64,000 nt of DNA from positions 248,001-312,000 of the forward strand of contig JPHH03000024.1 of the NCBI GenBank assembly GCA_000750105.3, in the 5' to 3' direction. The notes beneath the pieces were generated by a model. The model searched no databases, was not told the DNA's origin, and saw nothing but the letters and a program-made list of their open reading frames with translations. Made by a program: the position numbers and the translations under genes. This DNA is from Tolypocladium sp. Sup5 PDA-1. Taxonomy: Eukaryota > Ascomycota > Sordariomycetes > Hypocreales > Ophiocordycipitaceae. Positions 1 through 11,289 of the stretch are shown here, one piece after another. Position 1 is the stretch's first letter. The number at the start of each line of letters is the position of its first letter.

Positions 1-3000
1 CTGCGGTGCGTATCAAGGTGCTTCAGATTCTGACGAATTGCGCGTTGCTATTCTTATCATGGTATCATCAACCCACGCTGACGACTTTTAACAGGACGAC
101 GAGCTAGAATAGAGTATCGAATGATGATAGATCCGTACGCAATACGCCCGGAGTTCTGGCGTCTCGCCGCAAGACTCTGGCGAACCCGGCTTAGGAGGAG
201 CCGGTTATGAGCGTAACGGCGAGGGACTACGTGCTTCTCAGGCTGCGTGCTTGGTGTCGCGGCGGAGAGCGCCAGCCAACCCGCGGCCCAGGCGACACCG
301 ACCGTGTTGCGGTGCATTGCAAGGGCGGCTAGGGCTTGCAGGACACGGCAACTGGACCCTGTCGTCGTTTCGCGGAATGCTGTTGGCCTGCTCAAAAATC
401 GAGGGCTTGAGTGGCCAGCGCACGCACTGTCGTCGAGCGGCACCGTCAATAGAGCACATCTTCGGCCTCAAAAAGACATATGCACGCTGGAGTGGACGAT
501 GAAAGCAATCTCACGTCGGGTTAATTTTCATATGCGAACGAGACCTCCCAACCGTCCACGAGACTCCCATGCCAGCGCTTCACCAGCCAAGACGAACATA
601 CCGGGCAGGCAACGGCCCTTGCTGAGGCGTGCCATTAGATCCCGGGTCTTTGATAAGCCAAGTATCCTACCGGCTCGTGCTGCAGCGGGCTGCCTCAGTT
701 TACACGGGACGCAACGCTTCCTTCAAGCCAATGCCCAAGCCGACCTGATGCTTCATGGCCAATAGGTCCACTCGATCCTTGTCGCAAGCACGCTCGATAG
801 TGCTTGGAGCGGTTTCTGGAGCTGTTCTGGCTCTCCGTACATCGCAGTCGTCGGATCTGTAACCTTGCGGTCTTCATCGCGACCAGGGCCGGAACTCAGC
901 GGTGCTGAGAGACAGAAAGGCTCCCGTAGGTTTAGTTCCCGGCAAACCAATCGAGAAAGCCTGTCCCAGGTGGGAGCGTGCACTGTCATAGGACGGGCTT
1001 GGCGCAAAATGGCGACGTGCAAGAGCCATACATTGGCCAAGGTTCGAAAATGACGAGGCTCGACTTTTATCGATATTGCAATAATGACCACTGCATTCGT
1101 AGAGACGTCTCGGCCAATGAATTCTCCACAAGCCATTGCGATCTTCCTTCATCAAGTCCATCCATCGCTTGTCGTAGAGGCTTGAAAAGTCGAAGACGTA
1201 GGCATCAACAGCACCAGATGCCTCGATCACCACGGAAACCGAGGTTTCAGTTCACTCTCGACCGGATTATGGGTGTACCCTTGTGGCTGACCGCCAGCGC
1301 AGCACTTCTTCACCTTCTTCATCGACTAAGGTGTCGGTGGACCGGTGGGAGGGGCGACTACGGTCACTTCGTCATAATCTGTTATCCTCTGCCGTTTCGC
1401 TCCAGGGAGCTCCTCCTCGCCGCCTGTTCCCACAAGAGTCAATGAAGAGCAGCGTCCACAAAACCGGTATACGCCGTACCTGTGTCCACCTCGGAAGAAG
1501 AGACTGCGATCTGTGTTTGAATGGCATTCTTGCCTTGGTGGCATTGCGTACAGCAAAGCTTGGGTTCTGTGGGCCGGCGGCAGATTCGGTGGAAAGCGGA
1601 GGAGCGGGAGGTGGAGGGTGGGGGCTGAAAAGGGTGAGATTTAAAAGGTCCGTGGCCGACGTCTCCGTGGCAGCCTTATGATTTGGCAAATTAGGGCAAG
1701 CAGGCAGTGACGCGTCACGGCTTCCGTCACGACGGGAGGTCACCCTCCTGGAGCCCCGGCTCGCGTCATGTTCAAGTACAAGCCGCGGCACGGGTGAAGA
1801 CGAGGACTCTTGAGCTGGCTCGGGCATCACCAAGTACCCCCATCACGAGTAGATCCGTGCAGGGGCGTACCGCACGGAGAAGTTGTTGGCTGGAAGCAAG
1901 CCTTGGAGGCACTGTTTGCTTGTCCTGTCCGCACCGCACAGACGTCTGTCGCCCTTGTAGCTCCGCTACGGCGTCCTGTTGTGCTAGAGGCAGCTCGCCG
2001 CCTCGCTGAAATGGAGTGGCCGACCCCAGCCCCGGAAGCTCTGCCGCTCAGCTGCGGGCCCGTTCGCCCCCACTCACACCAACCCGGGCGGCTGGAGATG
2101 GTGGAGACACGGGAGTCTCCCCAGGCTCCCCCCTTGCAGCCTGAATCTAGCCTCGCCTGACGCCAAGCGGAGGCATTTTGCTCCGCTAGCTGGGAGGCGG
2201 CAGCCACCACCCTTGTGAGGCTTGACATGGCGTTCATTTTGGGTGTAGGTGAGACGGCTTATGCCCACAGTCCCACACCCCCAACGCTCCGCAAGGCCTT
2301 GTTTCCTCAGCGGCATTGACGTAGGGCGGACACATATGGCTCTGTGAACGAGAAGACCTTCATGGTGTTGGACATTGACGAGGGAAACGAGCTATTCGAT
2401 GCAATGCAGCGGCAGAAACGGGCATTCATTAAAGAGCAGAAGCTATCCAACCCAGAGCGGCAGAAGAGCTATCGATGCACTTGATTCAAGGCAGCAGCAG
2501 TTCAATGCACTTGAGGACCGGGGCTATTGGATACGCTCGAGAAATGGGAGCCATTCAAAGTAGGCGAGCATCGAGAGCTGTCTAATTCACAGCGGAGATT
2601 GCTTGACGCCAGCGAGACCAGTTCCGACGGGATCGAGCGGATCTATTGAACGAACACATACAATTCAAGGACATCAAGGAGCGCGTCCAGGGCTACGTGT
2701 GCAATGCCCGTCTCAACCAAACTTTACCTCAGGGTTGAATGTCATCGAACATTTCCATGAGCGTCCTCGCGAACGCTTCAACGAGGTGGACACTGAGCTT
2801 GACAAGGCCCTGGCTCGCAGGACACCACCTGAGGGGTCGGACGTCACGAAGTCGACGATGGGATTGAGAATTTAGAATAGCAATTATAACACAATACATT
2901 GATATCAGATGCTGCAAGTGCGTATGCGAGTTACTGAGGCCTCAAGGAACATGATGCGAAAGCTCAAGATTTTGGACCAGGTTTCATCCTTATGCCTAGT

Positions 3001-3113
3001 CGTAAATCTGGCCAAGACTCACCCGCTATCCAAGATTCGGACTCATACGCAGAAATTGCGTCACCGATTTATACTGGCCCACTTCACGGAACCTTTGAGG
3101 GTGTGGTGACGGC
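1..3113. other. No recognisable gene; decayed intergenic DNA
   Basis: Open frames here are short, overlap on both strands and match no family I know. A Gln/Glu-rich stretch around 2361-2480 (for example FDAMQRQKRAFIKEQK) followed by shifted frames to about 2875 may be the remains of a coiled-coil gene. The 55-bp segment 1429-1483 occurs again at 9406-9460. Confidence 0.5.
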
Positions 3114-4308
3114 TCACTCCCCAGTGAGGTCGACGGCTTCCTTCCCATTGCCCAACTTCGTCATCTTGTATTGGCGCTCTTCACTCGGCCCAGCTGCGCC
3201 ATCAAGTTCTCGTTTCACGGGAAGCGTGGATGACGACCGGGCGGCGTCCTGTTAAATTAGCCAATGATACGGCATATGAACATGGAAATATTTTACCATT
3301 TTCACACGAAGCATATCTTCGGCGAACTGGCGAACCTGCTCCGCTGACATGGCGCTCAAATCAGGCATTTCTGGCGAAGGACGTCGTGAACGCGGAATGA
3401 TCCCCTCGTTTTGCAACGCCACTATGTATACGTTAGCTTGTCTCCCGTAGCATTGAAAGTTAACTTGCCTCGGGAGAGGTAGTGAAAGACAAATTCAGCA
3501 ATAATCAGCTCTTCTGCTGTGCGAACGGACGTCGACGTCGGCGAAGGAACCACTCCGATGGTGGAAAACCTGAATTTCGTAAGTCAGCCACACTCATAAT
3601 TGCAAGAGAGGACTTGAGCTTACGACGTTGTGTGGGATAACTCTCTTCCTTTCATAGCTTGCTCCCCCAATATAATTTTGGTCCCTTCGGTCGCCTGGTT
3701 GAGAGGTGCCACCGCTGAGCCCGTACGCTTGCTCTTCCGTTTACCACCTCTCTTCCCTCCGCCCTCGTTCTTCTGTGTTTTTACCAGTCTGACCTGCACG
3801 CTTATAGTCCCCAAGTCTTCGGCCACTCTCTCCTTACTGTCCTCTTCCACTGTACCCGAGCTGCAGTCAGTACATGATCTGTCGAAGGATACTGGTCCGC
3901 TGACTTACCGCGAATTATGGGGTTAAAGAAGAAGCTCTGCTCTACCGATTGTCCTTTGATGTCTGACGGCTTCCATCTTTTGTCGATACTGACCGTGTAG
4001 GGTTGGTTCGCTAGTAGTTGCGTGAACGAAACCGTTCGGCGTCCGACCCGAACACCATCGATTGAAACACGGATAATGACGGTATCGTACCCTTCGCGGA
4101 GTCCGAATTCGGAACCGAATGTCACCTCGATGGAAAACTGCGCACCTGAGATGGACTCAATGTACACGGTGTGTTGGCCTCGCTCGTCGGCGGCCACAAG
4201 CTTGCCATCTTTGGAACCAGAGTCGCGCACCTCAGCATGCTCTGCCGCAATCTGACCGTTTACTTTGATGGAGACAGAAAGCCCTGGAATTTGGGATATG
4301 ACAGCCAT
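3114..4308 (-). CDS. DUF7918-type protein, five exons, 328 aa
   Basis: Uncharacterised fungal family; no reaction is known to me. I place exons at 4308-3909, 3849-3624, 3569-3469, 3421-3297 and 3248-3114. The total is 987 nt with consistent phases. The protein starts MAVISQIPGLSVSI, the usual N-terminal beta-rich start of DUF7918. The family core continues with YIESISGAQFSIEV and TISVQVRLVK. It is followed by a Lys/Gly-rich segment, LSHTTSFSTIG, EFVFHYLSR and LQNEGIIPRSRRPSPE. The last exon ends VDLTGE. I chose ATG 4308 over an in-frame ATG at 4359 because the family starts at MAV. Introns are 59, 54, 47 and 48 nt; the third has a GC donor (AG|GCAAGT) with an upstream CTAAC branch site. No stop or frameshift is seen, so the gene looks intact. 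Family assignment is from recalled motifs and splicing is inferred. Confidence 0.8.
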
Positions 4309-5805
4309 GGTGGCGATGTGACGAGGTGTGAAATAGCGTCGTCGGGTTGCTGGACGCATGCGAATGCCTCTGCGCCTTCCGTTGCTCGAGCGAATTCACC
4401 GCACAGCCAGAAAGAATGGCAGGGTTGACCTAGTAACGGTGGACAAGGTGCGATTAGTCACGGGTTGCACGTGCAGGCCGAAACTATATCCGGCTTTCTG
4501 CCGGCAAGAGCACAACACAGGTTTTGAGACATCAACACACTTAGCCCTGCAGAGCGCTGAAAGGTGGACCGTCAACCACTCATTGATAATCGCTGTTTGT
4601 TCCGCCCTCCACGGCAGTGAGAGCACGAGGCTGCAGGGATCTGGTCTTCAAACGTGGACGAAGCAGGGCCTACTTACCGCACGGCTCCAGCGGTCCACCT
4701 TGGGGCTGAGACGGACGTGCGGCGGACGGCGGATTCCCTAGCGTCCGATTCGAAGACCGATGTGGCGGGTCTTGGGGATCCGCTGAGGCTACTGGAAGGC
4801 CTTGAAGCTGGAATTCTCGAGGTTTGCTCTCTGGTCAACTGGCTCATTCTGCAGAATTCGTTCAGGGGTGGTATCACTGCGTCCGATTATAGCCACGGCT
4901 ACGCGCCAGTTCATGTGCTGGCCCTGAGATAACACCAGCCAGGGTGGCCTGTTCGTCCTCGCAGTGCTAGGTATTGGTTGGTGTGAAGAAGCGGCCAACA
5001 ACCTGTGTTTGCAAGCCTCGATTTTGCCTTGCCGGACCGGTCCCCCGGTCTTTGGGTGCACTAGCGCTGGTTCGCCGGGTAAGGGCCACTGACTCCTGTT
5101 ATGCCTCGATCCTCGCAAGCCCTTGCCAGTAGTGTGCCGCTGTTGGGTGCCCTGACAGGGACGAGACAGTGCCCCGACAGATCCGCTGGAGGTCCCGGGG
5201 AAGTCGTCCGGTGCACGTCCGTCTCAGCCGGAGACGCGGTTGGAGCCTGGTGCCGGCGCATGTAGTACCACTACATCGCGTGAAAACAAGCTCCCTTTTT
5301 CACGGTGCCATGTGCACGAGTAAGTGATCCATGGCCGAACCAGGATCTCCAAGCGCATCCGCTTGGCAAGCGATGGAAGTTCCGGTCTGGTAACAATCGC
5401 GATGCACGGATGCGGATTGCAGAGGCTTCGCACGCCTTACGGGACCTACGGCTGCTGCAGTAGCCCTGCCGTGTGCAGAACAGGGCGCTACCTCCGTATC
5501 TATATGCGCTGCAAGCCTCCGCCGTGCTGAGGACATTATCACGAGCCCGACGAGCCTGCGGCTGGATTCCGCCCCTGGACGCGCCGCGCTGGTCGAAGCG
5601 CTGCGAGTGCAAACCTACACTCGGCGCATAAACAGAAACCCCATCTGCTCCCGCGCCGTTTTCTCGACGGACACACCACTTCCGAACGTCTCCTGGATTC
5701 TTGCGACGCCCACGAGAGCGACTGGAACTAAAGCGCTGCTTCGGCTCCTACGTAGATGAGACAAACACGTTGTCCCAGTGCGCCAGCTTGTGTACGCAAA
5801 CCTTG
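4309..5805. other. No recognisable gene
   Basis: Only short overlapping frames are present. The longest plus frame, 4654-4932, matches nothing I recognise. I see no transposase or reverse-transcriptase motif. Confidence 0.45.
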
Positions 5806-5957
5806 CAGCCACTCTCGACTGCGAGACGAGTCACTAGGGTACATCCTTCATTGCGCCGCAAATGGCGGCTCATGCCAACGTAGATCGGGGTGGCACGAGC
5901 ACATCCGCGCCCAGGCTGTCTTAACAGCCAGACTCGGCTATTTGGCGCTCCAAGGCT
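5806..5957 (+). repeat. Dispersed repeat B, copy 1
   Basis: 132 bp (5806-5937) recur without indels at 9461-9592, and a more diverged copy lies at about 35310-35460. Each contains a short inverted motif of the form AGCC-AGACTC-GGCT next to TTTGGCGCT. It lies about 600 bp upstream of the EED-like gene. Confidence 0.8.
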
Positions 5958-6546
5958 GTTGATCATGCCGACAGTAACGACGAGCCTGGCTTTTTGTGGA
6001 GACCGACGATGCAAAACGCCAGGACCGGCTAGTTTTAGGGGCGCCGAAGTCAGCTACTCCACTCACTTCTGGTTGTTCAATCAGCCGACTTTGCCATTTG
6101 ACTGCGCCCAAATTGTTCAACTCATTCAATTCTAGTTGTTCAATTCACCAACTCAATCCTTGATTCGCAGTCGACTCTAGCTGCATGCAGTACCGAGAGG
6201 CGTCCTACACACGGCGGCGGCGAAAGCCGTCGCAACAAATCAACGTCCACCGGTACAGCCGCCCCGAAAGCGAACTAGCCATAATTAGCCTGTTATGCTT
6301 CTCAGCGACTCTGCACTATTTAAATGAAAGTGGGGCCAGGTCGAGTCTCTAAACCCCACATGATCTCTTAAGTGATTGGCCTAACTCCCTGCACCATAAC
6401 AAAAGAGAGAGGACCTCCCTGAGGAGTCTCGCCGATTTTTCTGAAGTCGTCCAAACCAGATTGTACGTTCGGGAATTGTGTCAGTAGTCGACGATACCTC
6501 TGGGCTGGGTTGACTGGTCGGCACGAGGATCTATCCGCTGCCCGAC

Positions 6547-8690
6547 ATGGCCCCACCTGCGGACGTATCGTTTGAATTGCCGAAGCTACGCATAACCTTA
6601 TCCACTGATGTAACCGTACGCGACCTTGCTCGATGTGTTCCGGCTTCCATCTGATCCTCAAACTAGGATGACCCGCGGAGTGGTGGCAATTCAAACGGTA
6701 TGTCCATCCATCTTTAAGCGCCTGTATCTTCTCGCTCTATCGTTTGTCAGCTCGCTTATATGTTCTTGTCGTCTCAGAATACTTCGACATCAAGTTTTGT
6801 CCCTTCCAGCCTCTCGAGTGCGATCCCGTATTCGCCGCCATCAATACACAGCACGTCAGTCTGCCTTCCTAGGTGGTACTCCTTTATTTGTGCCGTGTAA
6901 CACCGGAGCTGAACTCTTGATGAGATCGTCCTTTGCAGACTTTCTCGGGACATGGGAGACGACGATCCTTGTACCGTGATCAACGTTATCAGGGACGAAG
7001 ATGTAACTCATAGCCATTTGCCTCAATATTCTTGGCTCATTTGTCTAACCCTAATCTCACCACTTCTCTTCCAGGATAAAGCTCTAAATTGCTGCTGTAC
7101 CTGGATCAGGGATCCCGTTACAGGATCTCCCTATATATGCGTTGGTGGAGCTGATGCAAAGCTCAAGATATACGGCAGAGACGGCAGCTTGGTCGAGGTA
7201 GGACGCAATAATCGGGATTTGCACGAAATCTCTAACTAGTGTCTCTGCAGTGCTTCGTTGGACATGGAGAGGTATGTGCTTCTTTTGTTTTGCTGCTTTG
7301 CTCGACAAGATTAGCTCACACTCGGACCAGGGCATAAACGACTTGGTCACATCTCCAGTGAACCCATCTATTGTTGCATCGGCCTCGGATGACGCAAGTG
7401 TCCGAATGTGGAGCATTGACCCAATGCACAAACGACAGCCGTGCCTTTGCATCCTAGCCGGTGAAGGGCATGCGTCGAAGCTTCTCACTGTGGTATGCGG
7501 CGTTTTCGCCCCGTTTGCTCCCTCATGAACGAGTCATATGATGCTAAAGAGTGTACTAGGCGTTCCACGACACTGGTAGATATCTTCTTTCCGCAGGCCA
7601 TGACCAAGCGATTAGCCTAGTACGGGTCCAACGCATCCAGTATCGGAGCTAGTCAATGCTTACATGATTCCCAGTGGACAGTCCCAGATCTCCCAATTCT
7701 GCCCGTTGAAACGCCACTTCAAGTCCACTACCCGCACTTTTCGACCTCGGGAGTACATAGTGGTATCGTCGATTGGTAAGGCAAAGAGAGGACCCCATGG
7801 AAAATGAACTTGCCTGGTGCTAAATCGCGAAAAGTGTAGCATTCTACGGAGACCATATTCTGTCCAGGGCTTGCTACGACGGTGCCATTGTAATGTGGAG
7901 GGTAGAGGGCTTCTCGTCAAATGACCCTCCTCCTCGACAGAGCGCAGCTCCGACACCGCAAGCTGTGATCACTGCCAGCGACGAAGACCCAGGCAGACTC
8001 ACACGGTCTGCATTCGTGCCAGTCACTTCGCCGTCTTGTCCGACACAGTATACGCGCTTGCTTGAGTTTCGTACTCCAAAATGTGGCGAGCAATTCTTCA
8101 TGAGGTTCAAGCTGCACCACGTTCCTCGGCAAAATACCGTCCTGGCTTTCTGCAACGCTGCCGGAAACATCTGTTTTTGGGACTTCAAGAGATTGACGGT
8201 GTATCGCGATATCATGGAGATTGTGCGGGACCCTACTCGGGACAAGAACAAGGCCATCCAGCTACCAAGTTGGCTCAAGCCAGTGCTTCCTAGGCAGAGG
8301 GCCGATGCGGCGGGCATGTCTCGCGCGACGCGGAGCGAGAGAGTCTCAAAGGCGGGTGCACCCGTGCAGGAGAGGCGGACCGATGGTAGGCAATTCAGCC
8401 CGGAGACTTTAGAGTCGTGGGCATCCAGATACAGTATGGAGGACCCCCAGAGCCCACTACAGCCGCATAAGACGCTGTCGTCGTCGACACGTTTTGTTGG
8501 ACGACAGGTGGCATGGAGCCCTGGCGGTAAGTGGTGTATTGCGGTCGGAAGCAGCACAGTGCTAGTGTTGGAGCGATGGGCCGCGCGGTCGGAAATAGGC
8601 GCAACCTCAGCATCGCCTAGTCGAATTCACAGTCGACCACACGAAGCCTTCGACTCATCCCGCAAGGCACAAATCCATCCTATCGACTAG
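6547..8690 (+). CDS. eed: EED-like WD40 protein (PRC2 subunit family)
   Basis: EED is the WD40 beta-propeller of Polycomb repressive complex 2; in fungi it binds H3K27me3 and stimulates the nuclear H3K27 methyltransferase. Exons I can place: 6547-6609 (MAPPADVSFELPKLR, the usual start), 6667-6697, 6778-about 6869, 6939-7002, 7075-7197, 7251-7271, 7331-7492, 7560-7619, 7675-7775 and 7835-8690. Family landmarks in order: EYFDIKFCPFQP, DPVFAAIN, CTWIRDPVTGSPYICVGG, INDLVTSPVNPSI, ASASDDASVRMWSID, YLLSAGHDQAISLW, VHYPHFSTSGVHSGIVD, QYTRLLEF, GEQFFMRFKLHHVP, LAFCNAAGNICFWDF and FVGRQVAWSPGGKWC. The weak point is 6850-6939. No clean GT donor joins these exons, and a TAG lies in frame at 6870-6872; a GC donor near 6851 would keep the frame. 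So the gene is either intact with an odd intron or broken near its 5' end. A truncated second copy is at 34193-35290. Confidence 0.82.
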
Positions 8691-9405
8691 TCTTCGAAAC
8701 GTTTCGGAGGCGCTTGATGCGCAAAATGTGCTCAGGGGGAGAAATTAAAAGAGTTTCATTTCCATTCCTCTCAACATGGCGACCTTCCGTCCTATTTCGC
8801 TTGGTCCCAAATGGGTTCCAAAACTTCTGATCAAACGTCGCAACGCCTCCTCCCAAACTTGTCCGTGGGACATTCCCCGAAAGAGCGAGCGATATTGCAC
8901 TTTACCGTGACGCAGGGGCACAGATGAAAGAGGCTCCATTGAAGAATCAGGTCCTTCGTGTCCCGTCCGGCGATAGAAATGGCCTGCTCCATCAAAAATC
9001 CAAAACCACTGGCGGAGGTCCTCGCTTATCCCAGTTCTGTACTAAGCCCAACTCGACATATTTGTTTCTCATCGCGTCTGAAAAGTTGGATTTACGTGAT
9101 TCCAGGGTATTGGTAGTACTAACACAGGCGGCAATTGCGTGTCACGGCACGAATATTGGGGCCGGAACTCGCGACCCTTTGCACCATCTCGAACAACGAT
9201 ACTGAGTTGCCGTGAGATGGCAGCAATCCAATCTGCTCTGCAGCCGCCTTTGTCGGCTCTGCTGCGCCGTATGCATCAAGAACAGGGAGCGAAGGTTCTT
9301 CGTTTGAATGGAGAAGAACGTCGTGATAGTTGGGAAGAGTTGGCCGTTGTACGCGTCTCCCTTGTCCCGCCCCGAGGTTGTTGAATGAAGGTTCTCGTGG
9401 GATTT
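8691..9405. other. No recognisable gene
   Basis: Short frames on both strands without family motifs. It separates the EED-like gene from the mosaic repeat. Confidence 0.4.
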
Positions 9406-9632
9406 CCCACAAGAGTCAATGTAGAGCAGCGTCCACAAAACCGGTATACGCCGTACCTGTCAGCCACTCTCGACTGCAAGACGAGTCACTAGGGTGCATC
9501 CTTCATTGCGCCGCAAATGGCGGCTCATGCCAACGTAGATCGGGGTGGCACGAGCACATCCGCGCCCAGGCTGTCTTAACAGCCAGACTCGGAGATCGTC
9601 CTTTGCAGACTTTCTCGGGACATAGGAGGCGA
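9406..9632 (+). repeat. Mosaic of three fragments copied from 1.4-7.0 kb
   Basis: Three abutting pieces: 9406-9460 matches 1429-1483, 9461-9592 matches 5806-5937, and 9592-9632 matches 6922-6962. The last piece includes the acceptor and first codons of an EED-like exon. All three have the same orientation and the same order as their sources. Confidence 0.85.
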
Positions 9633-9885
9633 CTCTTCCTAGGGAGCCCTGACAAATGGCGGTTCTTGGCTTATTGATCGGCGCGGTGGGCCTTCATGAG
9701 AGACCTACCCCCATCTCGGGTTCGTCAATGAGCCAGAACTTGCGCATTGCAGACAACAGACATCGCACCATGCTTGGGTAGAAAAGAAGACAGCGCCATT
9801 TTCTACTTCTCATAGTCACGCTTTCTTTCATCGGCGACAACTAGCGGTCAAGAACATCAGGGGCGAACGGGAACATATCTTACCA

Positions 9886-11046
9886 ATGCCGATGGAAGGC
9901 AACACTCTTCCGTTCAAGAAGCTACCATTTGATATTCGGTTCGCGATATACGACCTGCTTTTTCCACGAAACACTGCTTTGCTTGTTGAAGAGAAGATAC
10001 AGTTATATTTTTGTGATGCCCCTTCGGTTGCGCAACGCAGAGAAGGCTTTCAAGCCTTGTTGTTGCTTGCGAGATCCTGCCGCGAGTTGTAAGCCAAACT
10101 GTCAACGCCAAGAATAGCTATCAACGCTATCAACGAGATGACAATCTATCAACGCGATGGCGATCTATCAATGTTATCACACCGATCATCGCATGTGCTG
10201 TCAGAGCCACGGACGGTTATCTGACCTCCCTTTTCCTATGTATATAACAACTATTATTTCTAGTTCAATTAGATAGAAATCAAGCTCTCTCCATTCTATG
10301 ATTCTGACTGCATCCTGACGGTTGACACAAACTGCGCCTGGCGGAAGCTTCTAACTAACCTGGCTCCCAGACGCGAGGAGTGCCTGGCCGCCGTATACAA
10401 CCATGTTCCGTTCTATTTCGCCGAGCCAAGCATCCTGCATACAGCCATTAGTACGAGTACCAAATCGCTTTCTTAAATGCACATACATATCAGCTCCGTT
10501 CATGTAAGCTGCCATAGCTACACGGAGCAAGACGTGGCGGAGCTGTTGCCATTGATACAAGCCGGAAACCCATGCTGCCTACATCTTTGTGGGATAACAA
10601 GCATATGGGACCAGACAATCGCACATCACCAATCGCTGTCATGGAATCTTCCGCTCCGAAGATGGCCGTTGGAAGTGCCTAGACAGTTGGACTGGAGCAC
10701 GGCCTTGGACATTGCAGTCAGGCGCGATGATGAACTTGCTGAGCAGTTTGCACAATTATTGGCCGACGCGCCAGTGAGGCAGGGGCGGCCCAAAAGCTGT
10801 CTCCGAGCATGTGCTTTAGACTCCATCCTTGGTTGCGATCATTCAAACGATGTTGTGGAAAGTAGTGGCTCTTGCACTTCCGAAGCCTACTGGCACTACC
10901 GAATGTACAAATTAAGATTGCAAAGAAGGCATTATGAGCAAAAGAGGGTGACTAGAGCAGGTTATGACAGGTTGGTGAGAAGAGGACGAAGGACTTCGAG
11001 AAGACGGAGAGCTTTGGGAACGCCTCTGGGCCACGAAGGATCTTGA
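9886..11046 (+). CDS. Hypothetical gene, 2EXR/F-box-like N-terminus, LTR in intron
   Basis: The start MPMEGNTLPFKKLP with IRFAIYDLLFP resembles the N-terminal motif of fungal 2EXR/F-box-like proteins, which open with a Leu-Pro followed by E/D-IR-x-x-IY. Exon 1 is 9886-10088. An intron with GTAAGC donor, TCTAACTAAC branch and CCCAG acceptor runs 10089-10370 and contains a solo LTR. Exon 2 continues from 10371 (REECLAAVYNHVPFYF). A TAA at 10474-10476 then ends the frame, but the same frame resumes at once from 10477 to 11046 with 189 codons and a strongly basic C-terminus around YWHYRMYKLRLQRRHY. Either the stop is a recent nonsense change, or an unrecognised intron removes it, or two genes abut. 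Function unknown; the family call is weak. Confidence 0.4.
10100..10327 (-). mobile_element. Solo LTR (family A), 228 bp, with 5-bp target duplication
   Basis: Reads TGTCAACCGTCAGGATGCAG on the minus strand and ends GGCGTTGACA. It is flanked by CAAAC at 10095-10099 and 10328-10332, a perfect 5-bp duplication. It lies inside the predicted first intron of the 9886 gene. It is longer than its relatives at 17021, 42419 and 50441 because of an internal stretch with repeated ATCAACG units. Confidence 0.9.
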
Positions 11047-11289
11047 TCGTTTACGCTGTCATCTTCTACGAACAAAATCATGGCGGTCGACTCAATGTAG
11101 CTTGGTATTTGCAGTCGTACTATAACCTAACGCTTCGTGCCAATGACATGCACTCAGTGACGGTGGGATATTCCTTTTCTGTGTTAATCTGAAAGTAAAG
11201 CACATGAAAAATAGGCTTTTCAACTGTAATATATCATTTCCCAACGGAGTAGTCACAACGATACGTGCCGAGCGTCGCCAACCTGTCGT

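Noticed and set aside
247..765. 172-codon plus frame near the left edge
   Set aside because: Overlapped by similar frames on both strands, Arg/Ala/Pro-rich composition, no motif or splice context.
7874..8557. 227-codon minus-strand frame
   Set aside because: Antisense shadow of the EED-like gene's last exon; no family motif.
9886..10476. LTR insertion breaking the 9886 gene's coding sequence
   Set aside because: Splice signals on both sides place the LTR within an intron; the later TAA at 10474 is a separate matter.
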